From Branchiostoma floridae (taxonomy: Eukaryota; Chordata; Leptocardii; Amphioxiformes; Branchiostomatidae), in assembly GCF_000003815.2 (NCBI RefSeq), contig NC_049995.1, forward strand, positions 3,278,788-3,342,787: a DNA stretch of 64,000 nucleotides, in the 5' to 3' direction. The notes beneath the pieces were generated by a model, which saw only the letters and a list, made by a program, of their open reading frames with translations, ran no database searches and had not been told where the DNA came from. Shown one piece after another: positions 12,001-22,800 of this stretch. Position 1 is the first letter of the stretch. Every line of letters begins with the position of its first letter. Both the position numbers and the translations under genes were made by a program.

Positions 12001-14460
12001 TAACAACTTGGGTACCGCCTGGAGCAACCTTGGTGATCACAGAAAGGCGATCAGCTATTATGAACAGTCGCTACAGATGGAGCGGAGTATCTATGTTGAG
12101 GACACTGCACATCCTGACATAGCCTTATCACTTATAACTTGGGTAAGGCCTGGAGTGGCCTTGGGGGTTACAGAAAGGCAATCAGTTATTATGAACAGTC
12201 ACTACAGATGAGGCGGAATATCTATGGTGAGGACACTGCACATCCTGACATAGCATCCTCACTTAACGACTTGGGTAATACCTGGAGCAACCTTGGTGAT
12301 CACAGAAAGGCGATCAGCTATTATGAACGGTCATTAGAGATGAGGCGGAGTATCTATGCTGAAGACACTGAACATCCTGACATAGCCGACTCACTTAACA
12401 ACTTAGGTAACGCCTGGAGTAACCTTGGTGATCACAGAAAGGCGATCAACCAGCATGAACAGTCACTACAGATGAGGTGGAGTATCTATGGTATGGACAC
12501 TGCACATCCTGACATAGCCAACTCACTTAACAACTTGGGTACCACCTGGAGCGACCTTGGTGATCACAGAAAGGCGATCAGCTATTATGAACAGTCACTA
12601 CAGATGAGGCGGAGTATCTATGGTGAGGGCGCAGCGCATCTTGACATTGCCTCCTGTCTTAGTAACTTGGGTACTGCCTGGAGTGGCCTTGGTGATCACA
12701 GAAAGGCGATCAGCTATCATGAACAGTCACTACAGATGATGTGGAGTATGTATGGCCAGGGTACTGCACATCCTGGCATAGCCTCCTCACTAAACAACTT
12801 GGGGCTCGCCTTGAGTGGCCTTGGTGATCACATAAAGGCGATCGTCTATTATGAAGAGTCACTACAGATGATGAACACTATCCATGGTGAAGACACAGCA
12901 CATACTAACATAGCCTCCCCACTTAACAACTTAGGTAAGGCCTGGAGTAAACTTGGTGATAACAGAAAGGCGATCAGCCATTTCGAACAGTCACTACAGA
13001 TGAGGCGACGTATCTATGGTGAGGACACTGCACATTCTGACATAGTCGCCTCACTTAGCAACTTGGGTGAAGCCATGTGTCACCTTGGTGACCACAGAAA
13101 GGCGATCAGCTATTATGAAGAGTCACTACATATAAGCCGGAGTATCTATGGTGAGGGCACTGCAAATCCTGACATAGTCAAGTCACTTAACAACTTGGGT
13201 GCTGTCTGGAGCGACCTTGGTGATCACAGAAAGGCGGCCATCTATCTTCAACAGTCACTACAGATGGAGCGGAATATCTATGGCGAGGACACTGCACATC
13301 CTGACATAGCCTTCTCACTTAACAACTTGGGTAACGCCTTGAGTGATCTTGGTGAACACAGAAAGGCGATCAGCTGTCATGAAGAGTCACTACAGATGAT
13401 GCGGAGTATCTATGGTGAGGACACTGCACATCCTGACTTAGCCGGGTCACTTAACAACTTGGGTATCGCCTGCAGCGACCTTGGTGATCAGAGAAAGGCA
13501 ATCAGCTACCATGAACAGTCACTACAGATGATGCGGAGTATCTATGGTGAGGGCACTGCACATTGTGACGTAGCCAAATCGCTTAACAACTTGGGTGCTG
13601 TCTGGAAAACCCTTGGTGATTACAGAAAGGCGATCGGCTATTTTGAAGAGTCACTACAGATGAGACAGCGTATCTATGGTGAGGGCACTGCACATTGTGA
13701 TGTAGCCGACTCACTTAATAACTTGGGTGCTGTCTGGAGCGATCTTGGTGATCACAGAAAGGTGATCAGCTATCTTGAAAAGTCACTACAGATGAAGCGG
13801 ACTATCTATGGTGAGGACACTGTACATCGATATCCTGACATAGCCAACTCACTTTGCAATTTGGGTAATGCCTGGAGCAACCTTGGTGATCACAGAAAGG
13901 CGATCAACTATCATGAACAGTCACTACAGATGAAGCGGAGTATCTATGGTGAGAATAATGCTCATTCCGACATAGCTGGCTCACTTAACAACTTGGGTGC
14001 CGAATGGAGCGACATTGGTGATCACAGAAAGGCGACCGGCTATTATGAACAGTCACTACAGATGTGGCGGAGTATCTATGGTGAGGGCACTGCACATCCT
14101 GACATAGCCGTCTCACTTAACAACTTGGGTACCGCCTGGAGTGACCTTGGTGATCACAGAAAGGCGACCGGCTATTATGAACAGTCACTACAGATGTGGC
14201 GGAGTATCTATGGTGAGGACACTGCACATCCTGACATAGCCTTCTCACTTAACAACTTGGGTGCCAACTGGAGTAGACTTGGTGATCACAGAAAGGCATT
14301 CAGCTATTATGAACAGGCACTACAGATGAGGCGAGCTATCTTAAGTGAGGACACTGCGCATCCTGAGATAGTCTCCTTACTTAACAACTTGGTTGTAGCT
14401 TGGAGGAAATTTTGTGATCAAAGAAAGGCGATCACGTTTCTGAACAGTCACTACAGTTAA
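9096..14460 (+). CDS. NTase-TPR gene 1, exon 4: DUF294/GlnD-like nucleotidyltransferase domain plus about 29 TPRs, one frameshift
   Basis: The acceptor TTTGTCATTCAG opens the exon; the carried G plus AT makes Asp. A helical region leads into a nucleotidyltransferase fold: GLGSQATG at about 9575 and [10 protein letters not shown] with the metal-ligand pair D-x-E at 9617-9625. Conserved flanks are [12 protein letters not shown] and [21 protein letters not shown]. This is the signature of the GlnD N-terminal/DUF294 NTase group, which transfers nucleotides to proteins or small molecules; the substrate here is unknown. From about 10640 to the stop at 14458-14460 the exon is an uninterrupted array of 42-residue kinesin-light-chain-type TPRs ([22 protein letters not shown]). 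The frame shifts once, near 12131-12136. Downstream the array stays open for another 770 codons. A recent mutation, an allele or a consensus error would all fit. Relative to the paralogue, a 21-bp in-frame deletion removes TKAAALC near 9202. Confidence 0.85.
10640..14457 (+). repeat. 126-bp coding repeat: about 29 TPR units of gene 1
   Basis: The unit is 42 codons with consensus [16 protein letters not shown], then [16 protein letters not shown], then SLQMRRSIY. Copies are very similar at DNA level (for example TCACTTAACAACTTGGGTA recurs in most), which implies ongoing homogenisation. One unit near 13829 carries two extra codons (HRYPDIA), and the last unit degenerates to [10 protein letters not shown]. 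Packing (G at helix A, A at helix B) is kept in almost every copy, so the superhelix should fold. Confidence 0.9.
12125..12140 (+). other. One-base deletion frameshift inside the TPR array of gene 1
   Basis: Neighbouring repeats read CACTTAACAACTTGG. Here the sequence is CACTTATAACTTGG, one base shorter. The upstream frame then ends at 12211, while the next repeats continue without a stop in the other frame to 14460. Read literally, the protein would stop after about 11 TPRs. Confidence 0.85.
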
Positions 14461-14892
14461 GTGTCTATGGTGCCTTTTGCCAATTGTGAGAACACCCTGA
14501 CATTACGAGCCCATTTATCAAGTTGGGTTGCACATGGAGTAAAACCTTCGTGATCAAATTAAGGCAATCGTGTTTTCTTGCTCTTTCGAAAAAAGATGGT
14601 AAAAACCTAGGATGAGTAATTGATAGCAACGTTCTAAATTCATTCTGTATATGAATGATGGCTACCTCTTTTGTAGTCTCTTTCAGTTACAAATCATTTG
14701 TAAATATTGCTGAAATGTGGAATTTATATCCTTTTTTACGGTACTCAGGGTATTATATAGTGGACAGTGCATTTGTACTGATTTTCATTGTGACCGAGTA
14801 TATATATTTTTATCAACAATACCACAGATAATGAATAATACTTGGTTAGCGAATGTTCACTGTATATATATACATACATATATATATATATA

Positions 14893-14960
<68 letters not shown>

Positions 14961-16613
14961 GCAATTTTCTTGTAGGTGACACACTACTAGACCAGAAATG
15001 TGCAAACTCACAAAGGACAAATATACTGATGTATGTCATGATCATGTCATCTAAAAAGAACGATGTGAATGAAGAACTATATATTTGTCTACATAATGTT
15101 TTAAGAAGAGACAAAAGATTGCAGCTAAAGATGGAAAATAACATAATTTTTTCTCTTATCATGCATTTATGTTATGTCGGACATTGATATGCCATTAAGT
15201 CCTTTGCCATGATTGTAATTAAATTCATCTATCTAGATCAACAACGTTGTTCTTCCAGGGTGTTGATTATTACTGCCAATTGTGTACATTACTTTGAAAA
15301 CACGTGAATGCATTTCATATTAGCAAATACGTACATTGTAAAGTTCCCCAGTTAAGTCATTGTCATGAAATACCACCACTTTATGTACACTACTTTCCAC
15401 AACTGCAAATGATATCAAACAACCCGCTTTTGTATTAAAGACATTTTCATCTTGTCAGAGTTAAAAACATTTCGTATCTTGATGATAAGATCAAACAGAC
15501 AGCACATTTTGTATGGTATAAATTTACCAGTACTATTTGTACTGGATAGTAGAGAAATGTGTTTGTTTTTCACATGAACCGGATTACGATGTTTGATGAC
15601 GTAAATTTGAACTTGAATACTGTTCCCGCCAAAATCTTTACGTTGCAATTGGCTGCAGTTGACATGACCTCCGCTGAGCGTCAAATAAAAGAGGGCTTTG
15701 AAAGGAAATGAGCAGGCGAACTAGAGTTAATTCTCACATTCTCACATTCTGTAGTCTGTATCTTGAACTCAACCATATTCGATTTTGGTACCTTAATTGT
15801 ACACCCTATTGTAAATTTTGAAGCGTCAAAGATTCTAAATTTGGGGTCCTTGACCATGTCAATTCCGGTCCTATAGGCGAAATCACTGTGTTCTGCTTCC
15901 TCTGCTAGCCTTCATGTAGCCTGGTATCCTACCGTATTACAGAAGAGATCCGAGAGCTATAATACGGTTGGATAACAGTCTAGCCTTCAAGACCCTAGAC
16001 TAATCGAAAGAAGGTTGATAATGAGAAATGACATTGTTGTGGGTGTATTACATTATGTTCGTATTACTACAAGGAGACATTTTACCTAACATAAGATATA
16101 AACAGCTTTGGGAAAGTCCGACAAGTGCAGACCAGGAGGCAAGGACAGGGCGACGGCTACCGTCATGGCAATAGGCCTGGCCTCATTCACAGATGTGTGT
16201 ACCATAGGTCTAGCAGGGGGGGGGGGGAGACGTTTCAGCACATAATGACTAGGTGTAATTGTGGCACACTCTCTCAATTATAGAAAACGAATAAGACAGT
16301 TATTCCTTCTTTATCTGACAAGACACTTCCACCCATTAAACATGCTTGATTGAATAAGGGCATATCTAGTAGGGAAAGTGTATGATCATAAAGTCAGGGG
16401 GAAACCCCCAAAAGGGGAATTCCATGACTAGTTGGTAAGTCCACTAACGTCGACCGCGTGACTGTATTTTTTTGCATTTTGCGACTTGCAGTCGCAAAAT
16501 GCCTTCTGGCCAGTGTAGTCGCCGTTGTGATGTTGTGATGTTGAGATGAACGGACCTGTTCAATCCATGCCAAACATTTGTATACCTGTTAAAACAGGCA
16601 TTTCTTCAACATG
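14461..16613. other. 3' flank of NTase-TPR gene 1, partly duplicated downstream of gene 2
   Basis: The first kilobase resembles the sequence after gene 2 (23759-25030). Shared blocks include GGTGCCT.TTGCCAATTGTGAGAACACCCTGACATT right after the stop, CATTGTGACCGAGTAT, AATACTTGGTTAGCGAATG, and TAGGTGACACACTACTAGAC. A dinucleotide run of (TA)n then (GA)n occupies about 14864-14955. Poly-G occurs at about 16216. The 16086-16277 minus-strand open frame is proline-rich because of that tract, and I do not support it as a gene. Confidence 0.6.
14864..14955. repeat. Compound microsatellite (TA)n-(GA)n
   Basis: Alternating TA with short GT/CA interruptions runs to about 14926, followed by (GA)n to about 14955. 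The minus-strand open frames over it are artefacts of the repeat. Confidence 0.9.
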
Positions 16614-16683
16614 TTCGCACTAGCGCAGTGGTAAAGTTTACGCATTCTAAACCAATGCACCCGGTTCGAATCCGGGGAGGTAG
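16614..16683 (+). pseudogene. tRNA-derived sequence (tRNA pseudogene or SINE head)
   Basis: The internal Pol III promoter is visible: A box TAGCGCAGTGG at 16621 and B box GGTTCGAATCC at about 16663. The T arm is a perfect CCCGG/CCGGG stem. The anticodon arm is a perfect GCATT/AATGC stem with loop CTAAACC, which would give anticodon AAA. The acceptor ends (TTCGCAC and GAGGTAG) do not pair, the D stem is poor, and the variable loop is one base. A T-rich run follows. It is therefore unlikely to be a working tRNA. Confidence 0.6.
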
Positions 16684-16744
16684 ATTTTTTTCAACTTTTT
16701 TTTCTTTTTTACATCCATTAAAATACTAATTTTTACATCCATTT

Positions 16745-16830
16745 GGCCACACCAATTTATTTCTTTGGTTAACGGATTCGCCGCTTCGTTTTTTTGCCGA
16801 ATAGAAATAAAAATAAAAAAAAAAAAACTT
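16745..16830 (+). mobile_element. Terminal fragment of the GGCCACACC Harbinger-like MITE
   Basis: It starts GGCCACACCAATTTATTTCT and continues to an A-rich TAGAAATAAAAATAAAA stretch, matching the ends of the complete copies at 35606-35959 and 37929-38377. The other end is missing. It lies immediately after the tRNA-derived sequence. Confidence 0.55.
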
Positions 16831-17125
16831 AAAAATGCCCCGCAACAGAGCTCACTCAAAAACAGGCAATGTGTAGTGAAATTTGCTGCAGTTCACGCAA
16901 ATTTTAACAGGTGGCGTCTAGATCTGCTGCAGTTCAGGCACATATGTGAATCTCTCCATGCGCCAATATCAGGTTTAGTTATTCTGTTCTATTCATATGA
17001 CATTCTAATAACTAGAAAAAAACGTTCACACACGCAAACATTGGCAAAATGCCAGCTTTTTTAAAAGCACTTGTTACCAATACAGCTAAGATCTTGACAT
17101 TATTCATGTAGGGTACAGCCACTAT

Positions 17126-17132
17126 TATAAAA
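17126..17132 (+). promoter_or_regulatory. Candidate TATA box for NTase-TPR gene 2
   Basis: TATAAAA lies about 120 bp upstream of the proposed ATG at 17247. A start site near 17157 would give a leader of about 90 bases. This is supported only by motif and spacing. Confidence 0.4.
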
Positions 17133-17246
17133 CGATAACTGCAGTCGCTATCGAGCTGACCTGTGGCGCCCGATGGGTCAGTTGGGACGCTGGGACAAAC
17201 ACCGAAAACACCGAATCAAAAAGTAAAAGAAAGCACAAGACAGCAA

Positions 17247-17252
17247 ATGGAG
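17247..17252 (+). CDS. NTase-TPR gene 2, proposed start exon (Met-Glu)
   Basis: The proposed coding part is ATG GAG followed directly by donor GTAGGA. Phase 0 joins it to KQQETKGPG in the next exon. The support is the TATA box upstream, a stop further up in the same frame (17157), and a matching phase. An alternative is that the true first exon lies elsewhere, because nothing like the 247-codon exon 1 of gene 1 exists between the two genes. RNA evidence would be needed to settle the start. Confidence 0.35.
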
Positions 17253-17700
17253 GTAGGATACGGATATATTATTCTGTGCCATTGTACAATTCATACGGAA
17301 AACAGACACAAAGACACGTCCCAAATCAACATTTCCATTTTTTTATGAAGGCAATAAGGTTTTGCCTTTCTTTCCATTTGTTTGTTTGAGTTTGGATTTG
17401 CTGATGGTTATGTATTACTTGTACTATGTACATATCCTGTCACAGCCCATTATACAAGTCATGACTTGGTTTGCATATTAGATTATGAAATTTCAAAAAT
17501 CCAATTAATATTTATTGCACTTTTAGTCATGGGCCACGTGATTAACCACCGAGCAAAACTCATAGAATATACATTATTGCGAAAAGGGTTTTCATAAACA
17601 TTGTTGAGGATTGCTATAGATGTAGACTCTACATTTGTGAATTTTGTATCAGAATTCAGGTGTGCGTTTATTATCAATTTGTACCATACGTTTATCAAAG

Positions 17701-17819
17701 AAGCAACAGGAAACGAAAGGACCAGGGAAAAGGAAAGGTGGTGATGACAACAGACTCACCTCTCCTCCCACAAAACGTCAGGCAATCTGTGACGTCACCA
17801 ACCAGGGAATCAAGACTGG
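17701..17819 (+). CDS. NTase-TPR gene 2, exon 2 with a bipartite basic stretch
   Basis: This 119-bp exon, phase 0 in, ends GG|GTAAGT. It encodes KQQETKGPGKRKGGDDN and then RLTSPPTKRQ, followed by AICDVTNQGIKT. KRK and TKR separated by a Ser/Pro spacer resemble a bipartite nuclear localisation signal, which the paralogue lacks. The acceptor (TTTATCAAAG) is weak, so the 5' boundary is the least certain part. The reading frame is open across the exon and the donor is good. Confidence 0.5.
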
Positions 17820-18073
17820 GTAAGTAATATGTAGACTTGATACATCACGACGACAAAACAGATGTAAGTTAATAGCTAAATAGAGTTCTGTGATCGCGAA
17901 TATCTGCATTTTCTGTCTTATTATGCATATACAGCATTCGTTAAGAAAGGCTTCGCGCCCTTACTACTCAATATTTTATCATCGAAAGTTTACCACGTTG
18001 GGAAATCGCAGTAAGATTAACTGCTTCACAGAAAAAGCATCATCGTTTTATGCTTTGCATCAGAACATATAAT

Positions 18074-18533
18074 TAGGGCTGGGTATCGGTACAGTGTACC
18101 GGTACAAAACCGGTTTTTCTTATTGGACCGGTCCAGAAAAACCGGACCTGAAAAAATTAGGCGGACCGGATATTGGACCGATTAGAAAATTAACAGATTA
18201 TTTTATCAGGCATTCACACGTTTTGGCGCTTGCAGGTGGAAGAAAATAACAAGAGTGAAGTAGTGTAGAGTTTATCTATAGTAGTAATTTCTACCAAGGA
18301 TTACAGTCAATCGTACAGTTGTAGTTAGCGTTGTAGGATTCTGAAACGCCAGTGTAAGTCTAATACCCCACCAAACAGATTTCTTTGTATTCTAGTGAAA
18401 TGGACCATTGGTATGAGTCATACTGAATCAGGTCCAGGTTAAATAAATAAAGGTTCAGGTCCGGACCTGGACCTGATCCTTTGGACCTGAACCGGACCTG
18501 GACTTGAATTTTCTGTACCGGTACCCACCCCTA
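18074..18533 (+). mobile_element. hAT-like MITE, copy A (460 bp, 8-bp target duplication)
   Basis: The terminal inverted repeats are TAGGGCTGGGTATCGGTAC and its counterpart ending GTACCGGTACCCACCCCTA. The flanking 8-bp duplication CATATAAT (18066-18073 and 18534-18541) is perfect. The interior is rich in GGACCTGGACCTGA/ACCGGTCC motifs and has no transposase. It sits inside the intron between exons 2 and 3 of NTase-TPR gene 2. Relatives lie at 37253-37638, 44312-44767 and, in part, 56575-56682. Confidence 0.85.
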
Positions 18534-18673
18534 CATATAATCCATTTGATATGGATCCAGTCTACAGAACCACATATATCATCAAGACGTAATGCATATA
18601 AAGTACATAAACGATTAAGTATCACATATTCTTATCAACACTTCGGGGGTAACAGTGACTTGTTTCCTTACAG

Positions 18674-18751
18674 AACGACGGTTGGAGAATGCAGCTCTAG
18701 TACTAGACCAGTAAGCAGCACTGACAAAACAGAGGAAAACACTGATGACAG
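18674..18751 (+). CDS. NTase-TPR gene 2, exon 3 (linker)
   Basis: This 78-bp exon runs between TTGTTTCCTTACAG and ACAG|GTATGT. One base enters from exon 2 (GG+A gives Gly), 25 codons follow (TTVGECSSSTRPVSS, TDKTEENTDD), and AG is carried out. It is Ser/Thr-rich and acidic, probably a flexible linker. The carried AG plus the next exon's T gives Ser, exactly as in the paralogue. Confidence 0.65.
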
Positions 18752-19294
18752 GTATGTCCATTACTTACATTCGTTTTGAATTAAAGGAAGGTATTAAAGG
18801 AAACTATAAATGTACATACGGCTGGCTTACAATGTATATATAAACTTGCTGTGATCACGATACTGCTGTTTACTTTTAATCCAATATCTTCATAAATGAA
18901 AATACGTATACATTCTGGAAGGAGATAACCCCTACAGTGTACAAATAGGCAAACAATGTTTAGAATTCATAGCATGCGTCATTTTATAGTTGTCTCCAAG
19001 TTAATTGACTCATATAGTCTTGTTTGTTTGTATGTATGTATAGATGTACTTGGTCTTACGACAGTCGCTGTATTTCTGTTGTTTCAATAAATTTTGCTGT
19101 TGAATAACGCCATAAAATAGTAAAAGAATTTTCACTAAATGCACTTTGGTTGTAATCAATTTATCTAGCACTATTTCGATGTTTCCTGAAATAGGGCTCA
19201 CTGCTCAGTGAGATGTATCAACATGTCAGTCGTATCATGTTGACAAGAGTATGGAATACTTTAACGTTAAGATTATGCAACATACATTTTACAG

Positions 19295-19401
19295 TATATA
19301 TAAAGAACACCTACAGGAGGGCTGCAGGGCCCTGCAGACAGGAGACCTGGACACGGCAGAACACAGCTTTGCAGCTGCGCTCAAGAGTGTACATAATAAA
19401 G
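19295..19401 (+). CDS. NTase-TPR gene 2, exon 4 (single TPR-like hairpin)
   Basis: This 107-bp exon follows acceptor CATTTTACAG and ends AAAG|GTAAGT. It encodes [19 protein letters not shown] and [16 protein letters not shown]. Length, phases and sequence match gene 1 exon 3. It has no start codon of its own in frame, so it is easily missed by ORF searches. Confidence 0.75.
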
Positions 19402-19841
19402 GTAAGTTTTTATAATGTATTTATCCAACACATTGCCAAAGTATTGTAAGACACTATATTCTTTAATACTAACAATACTGAAAGTGATATCTTATATAGA
19501 TATATTTGACGTGTGTATAGGTATATGTTTCGAGCTCTATGTTTTTTGTGTGCAAAACTTGGGGTCGCTCTGAATGAAGAAATGTCATTCTCAACAATAG
19601 ATGCGGCTTAAACAACATGTATATGAGTAATGGTGTCACTGTAACAAAGTTACAGGATATTTAGCAATCCTTAATTGTCATTGATGTTAGAATGATGCAC
19701 ACAAGGACACGAAAAAATATAATTGAGATGAGATTTGGCGTATTCGGATGCTCTGCATACATTAACTGCTAGAATTATGTATTGCAAAAAAGATTTAGTA
19801 TCAAAAAGTATCAATTTTCTAAAATGCTACTTTTGTGACAG

Positions 19842-22800
19842 GCCAGCACACAAAAGAGGCAGAGCCGCTGTACCAGTTGGGTGACGTCTATCTGAAGAGA
19901 GGAATCCAGTCAAAAGAGGGGGGTGATTTCACCAAGGCTGCTGCACTCTGTAACGCAGCACTGGTAAGAGCAAAAATTGAGGATAGAGAGGGCATTAAAC
20001 AAATGATCCTAAGAATCAACCAGTTATTCATTAAGCATGTAATGAAGACAGCAAAAGTCATGGACATGGGTGACACAGAGAAACACAAATCAATATTGAA
20101 GAAAGATAGAGAGTATGTAGAAGAAGAAATGAAACGAATAGAACAAGAGATAGATCCTTATTCCCTTGATGACGACGACCCAGAGATAACAGAAGTGGAG
20201 AAGAAGAGAGCGGAAGCAATCAAAGTTTTGTTACAGACAATTGTCCAACAGCGGAAAACGTTCTTGGCAGGCCTTGTAGATGAATGTATTGAGGTTATGG
20301 GTCCACCTCCCTGTAAGTACGCCATGATAGGTTTGGGTTCACAGGCCACAGGGTTGGTAACCCCATACTCTGATCTGGAGTTCGCCATTTTGGTAGAGGA
20401 TGAAACAGAGCATAATGTTAAGTATTTCCGCTACCTCACTCATTACCTGCATCTCAAAGTGATCAATCTGGGAGAGACCATTCTCCCAGCCATGGCGATT
20501 AAGTGTCTGAATGATTTCTACTCAGACGACCCGCTAGAAAACTGGTTCTATGACTCTGTAACACCGCGAGGGTTTGCGTTCGATGGAGCCATGCCGCATG
20601 CATGCAAAACTCCACTGGGCAGAGGAACAAGTGAACTTATTCACACAACAAGCAATATGATCAATGTTCTGAAAGACGACCTGACGTTGTATTTAAAGAA
20701 AGGCTACCACCTTGCTACTGTACTTGGAAATGTGGCATTGATCAAAGGAGACAAGCGCTTGGTAGATGAGTACAGGTCGTTATGGAGCCGTCAGCATGAA
20801 GAAAATGATGGAATATTTTCATCTCAAGAGGCAATTACTATGCTGAGTGAAAATGCACAAATGTTTCAAGAGCAATATCTAACTGGCAATCTGTTGAATG
20901 TAAAGAAAGAGATATATCGATTTTCAAGCCTTGCTGTGTCTTGTTGGGCGCTACTTCATAACATACAACCTACCACAATCTGGGAGACTATTCAGGAGCT
21001 GCAAAACGGTGGGTTTGTGAATGGTGACAACGCACATCACCTGGTGGTGATGGTCAGTATCTCAGCAGAACTGAGGCTGCGGACATACATGAACAATGGT
21101 GGGCAGGTGGAAAACTTGTCAGCTTTACCGCCAATGTCGACAAATACAGACATTGGGGCGAAATTGAAGAAAGTGTTTTACTTCTCAAATAGAAATCAGC
21201 TAATGAGATATTATTACACTGCCATGCCATTAAAGCACTTCATTTCAAAGCTGAACGACAGTGGGCCACAGAAAGAGCAGTCCATGTTGTTTGACAACTC
21301 TTCAGAACTAAAGGTAGAGATATACGAAAGTTTGTGTGATTACGAAAATTCTAGGAACTGGGCAGAGCAAGCACTTAATAAAAATCTTTCAAAACATGGT
21401 GAGCACACTGCACATGTTGAAATTGGCAATTCACTTGCTAACCTGGGTCAGGCTTGGACAAGCCTTGGTAATAATGGAAACGCTGTTATTTATCTTGAAC
21501 AATCTCTACAGATGTTGCGCCGTATCTATGGTGAGGACAATGCACATCTTGACATAGCCGACACACTTACTAAGTTGGGTACCGCATGGAGGTACCTTGG
21601 TGATCACAGAAAGGCAATCGAATATTATGAACAATCACTACAGATGAGGCGAAGTACCTATGGTAAGGGCACTGCATATCCTGACAGAGCCGACACACTT
21701 AACAACATGGGTATCACCTGGAGCGACCTTGGTGATTACAGAAAGGCGATTAGCTATTATGAACAGGCACTACAGATGAATCGGAGTATCTATGGTGAGG
21801 GCGATGTACATCATGGCATAGCCAACATATTTAACAACTTGGGCCTCGCCTGGAGTGACCTTGGTGATCACAGAAAGGCAATCGTCTATTATAAACAGTC
21901 ACTAAAGATAATGCGGAGTATCTATGGTGAAAATACGGCACATCCTGACATAGCAGGATCACTTAACAACTTGGGTAACGTCTTTGGGAGCCTTGGTGAT
22001 CACAAAAAGGCAATCGACTTTTATGAACAGTCACTACAAATGAATCGTCATATATATGGTGATGGCACTGAGCATCCCGACATAGCTATGTCACACAACA
22101 ACTTGGGTAACGCATGGAGCGAATTTGGTGATCAAAAAAAGGCAATCCATTATTATGAACAGTCACTACAGATAACGCGAGGTATCTATGGTGAGGACAC
22201 TGCACATCCTGACATAGCCAACTCACTTAACAACTTGGGTAACGCATGGAGTGGCCTTGGCGATCTCAGAAAGGCGATCAGCTATTATGAACAATCACTA
22301 GAGATGTATCGGAGTATCTATGGTGAGGGCACTGCACATCCTGACGTAGCAATGTCACTTAACAACCTTGGTGCCACTTGGAGCAACCTTGGTAATTACA
22401 GAAAGGCAATTGGCTATTATGAACAGTCACTACAGATAAAGCAAAGTATCTTTGGTAAGGACACCGAACATCCTGACATATCCGCGTCACTTAACAACTT
22501 GGGTAACGCCTGGAGTGACCTTGGTGATCACGGAAAGGCGATCAGCTATTATGAACAATCACTAGAGATGAATCAGAGTATCTATGCTGAGGACACTGCA
22601 CATCCTGACGTAGCTGTGAACCTGGACAACTTGGGTGCCGAATGGAGCCATTTTGGTGATCATAGAAAGGCGATCGACTATTATGAACAATCGTTACAGA
22701 TGAGGCGGAGTGTCTATGGTGAGGATACTGCACATCCTGACATAGCCGGTTCACTTAACAACTTGGGTAACGCATGGAGTGACCTTGGTGATCACAGAAA

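Noticed and set aside
14745-15162. Minus-strand frames with Tyr-Ile and Ser-Leu runs
   Set aside because: They are translations of the (TA)n and (GA)n microsatellite.
16614-16683. Functional tRNA with anticodon AAA
   Set aside because: The acceptor stem does not pair, the D stem is poor and the variable loop is one base. Only the promoter boxes and two arms survive.
17163-17348. Frame beginning at 17163 as the first exon of NTase-TPR gene 2
   Set aside because: It would need a GTG start, and the frame has a stop just upstream. Only the ATG at 17247 within it is kept as a candidate start.
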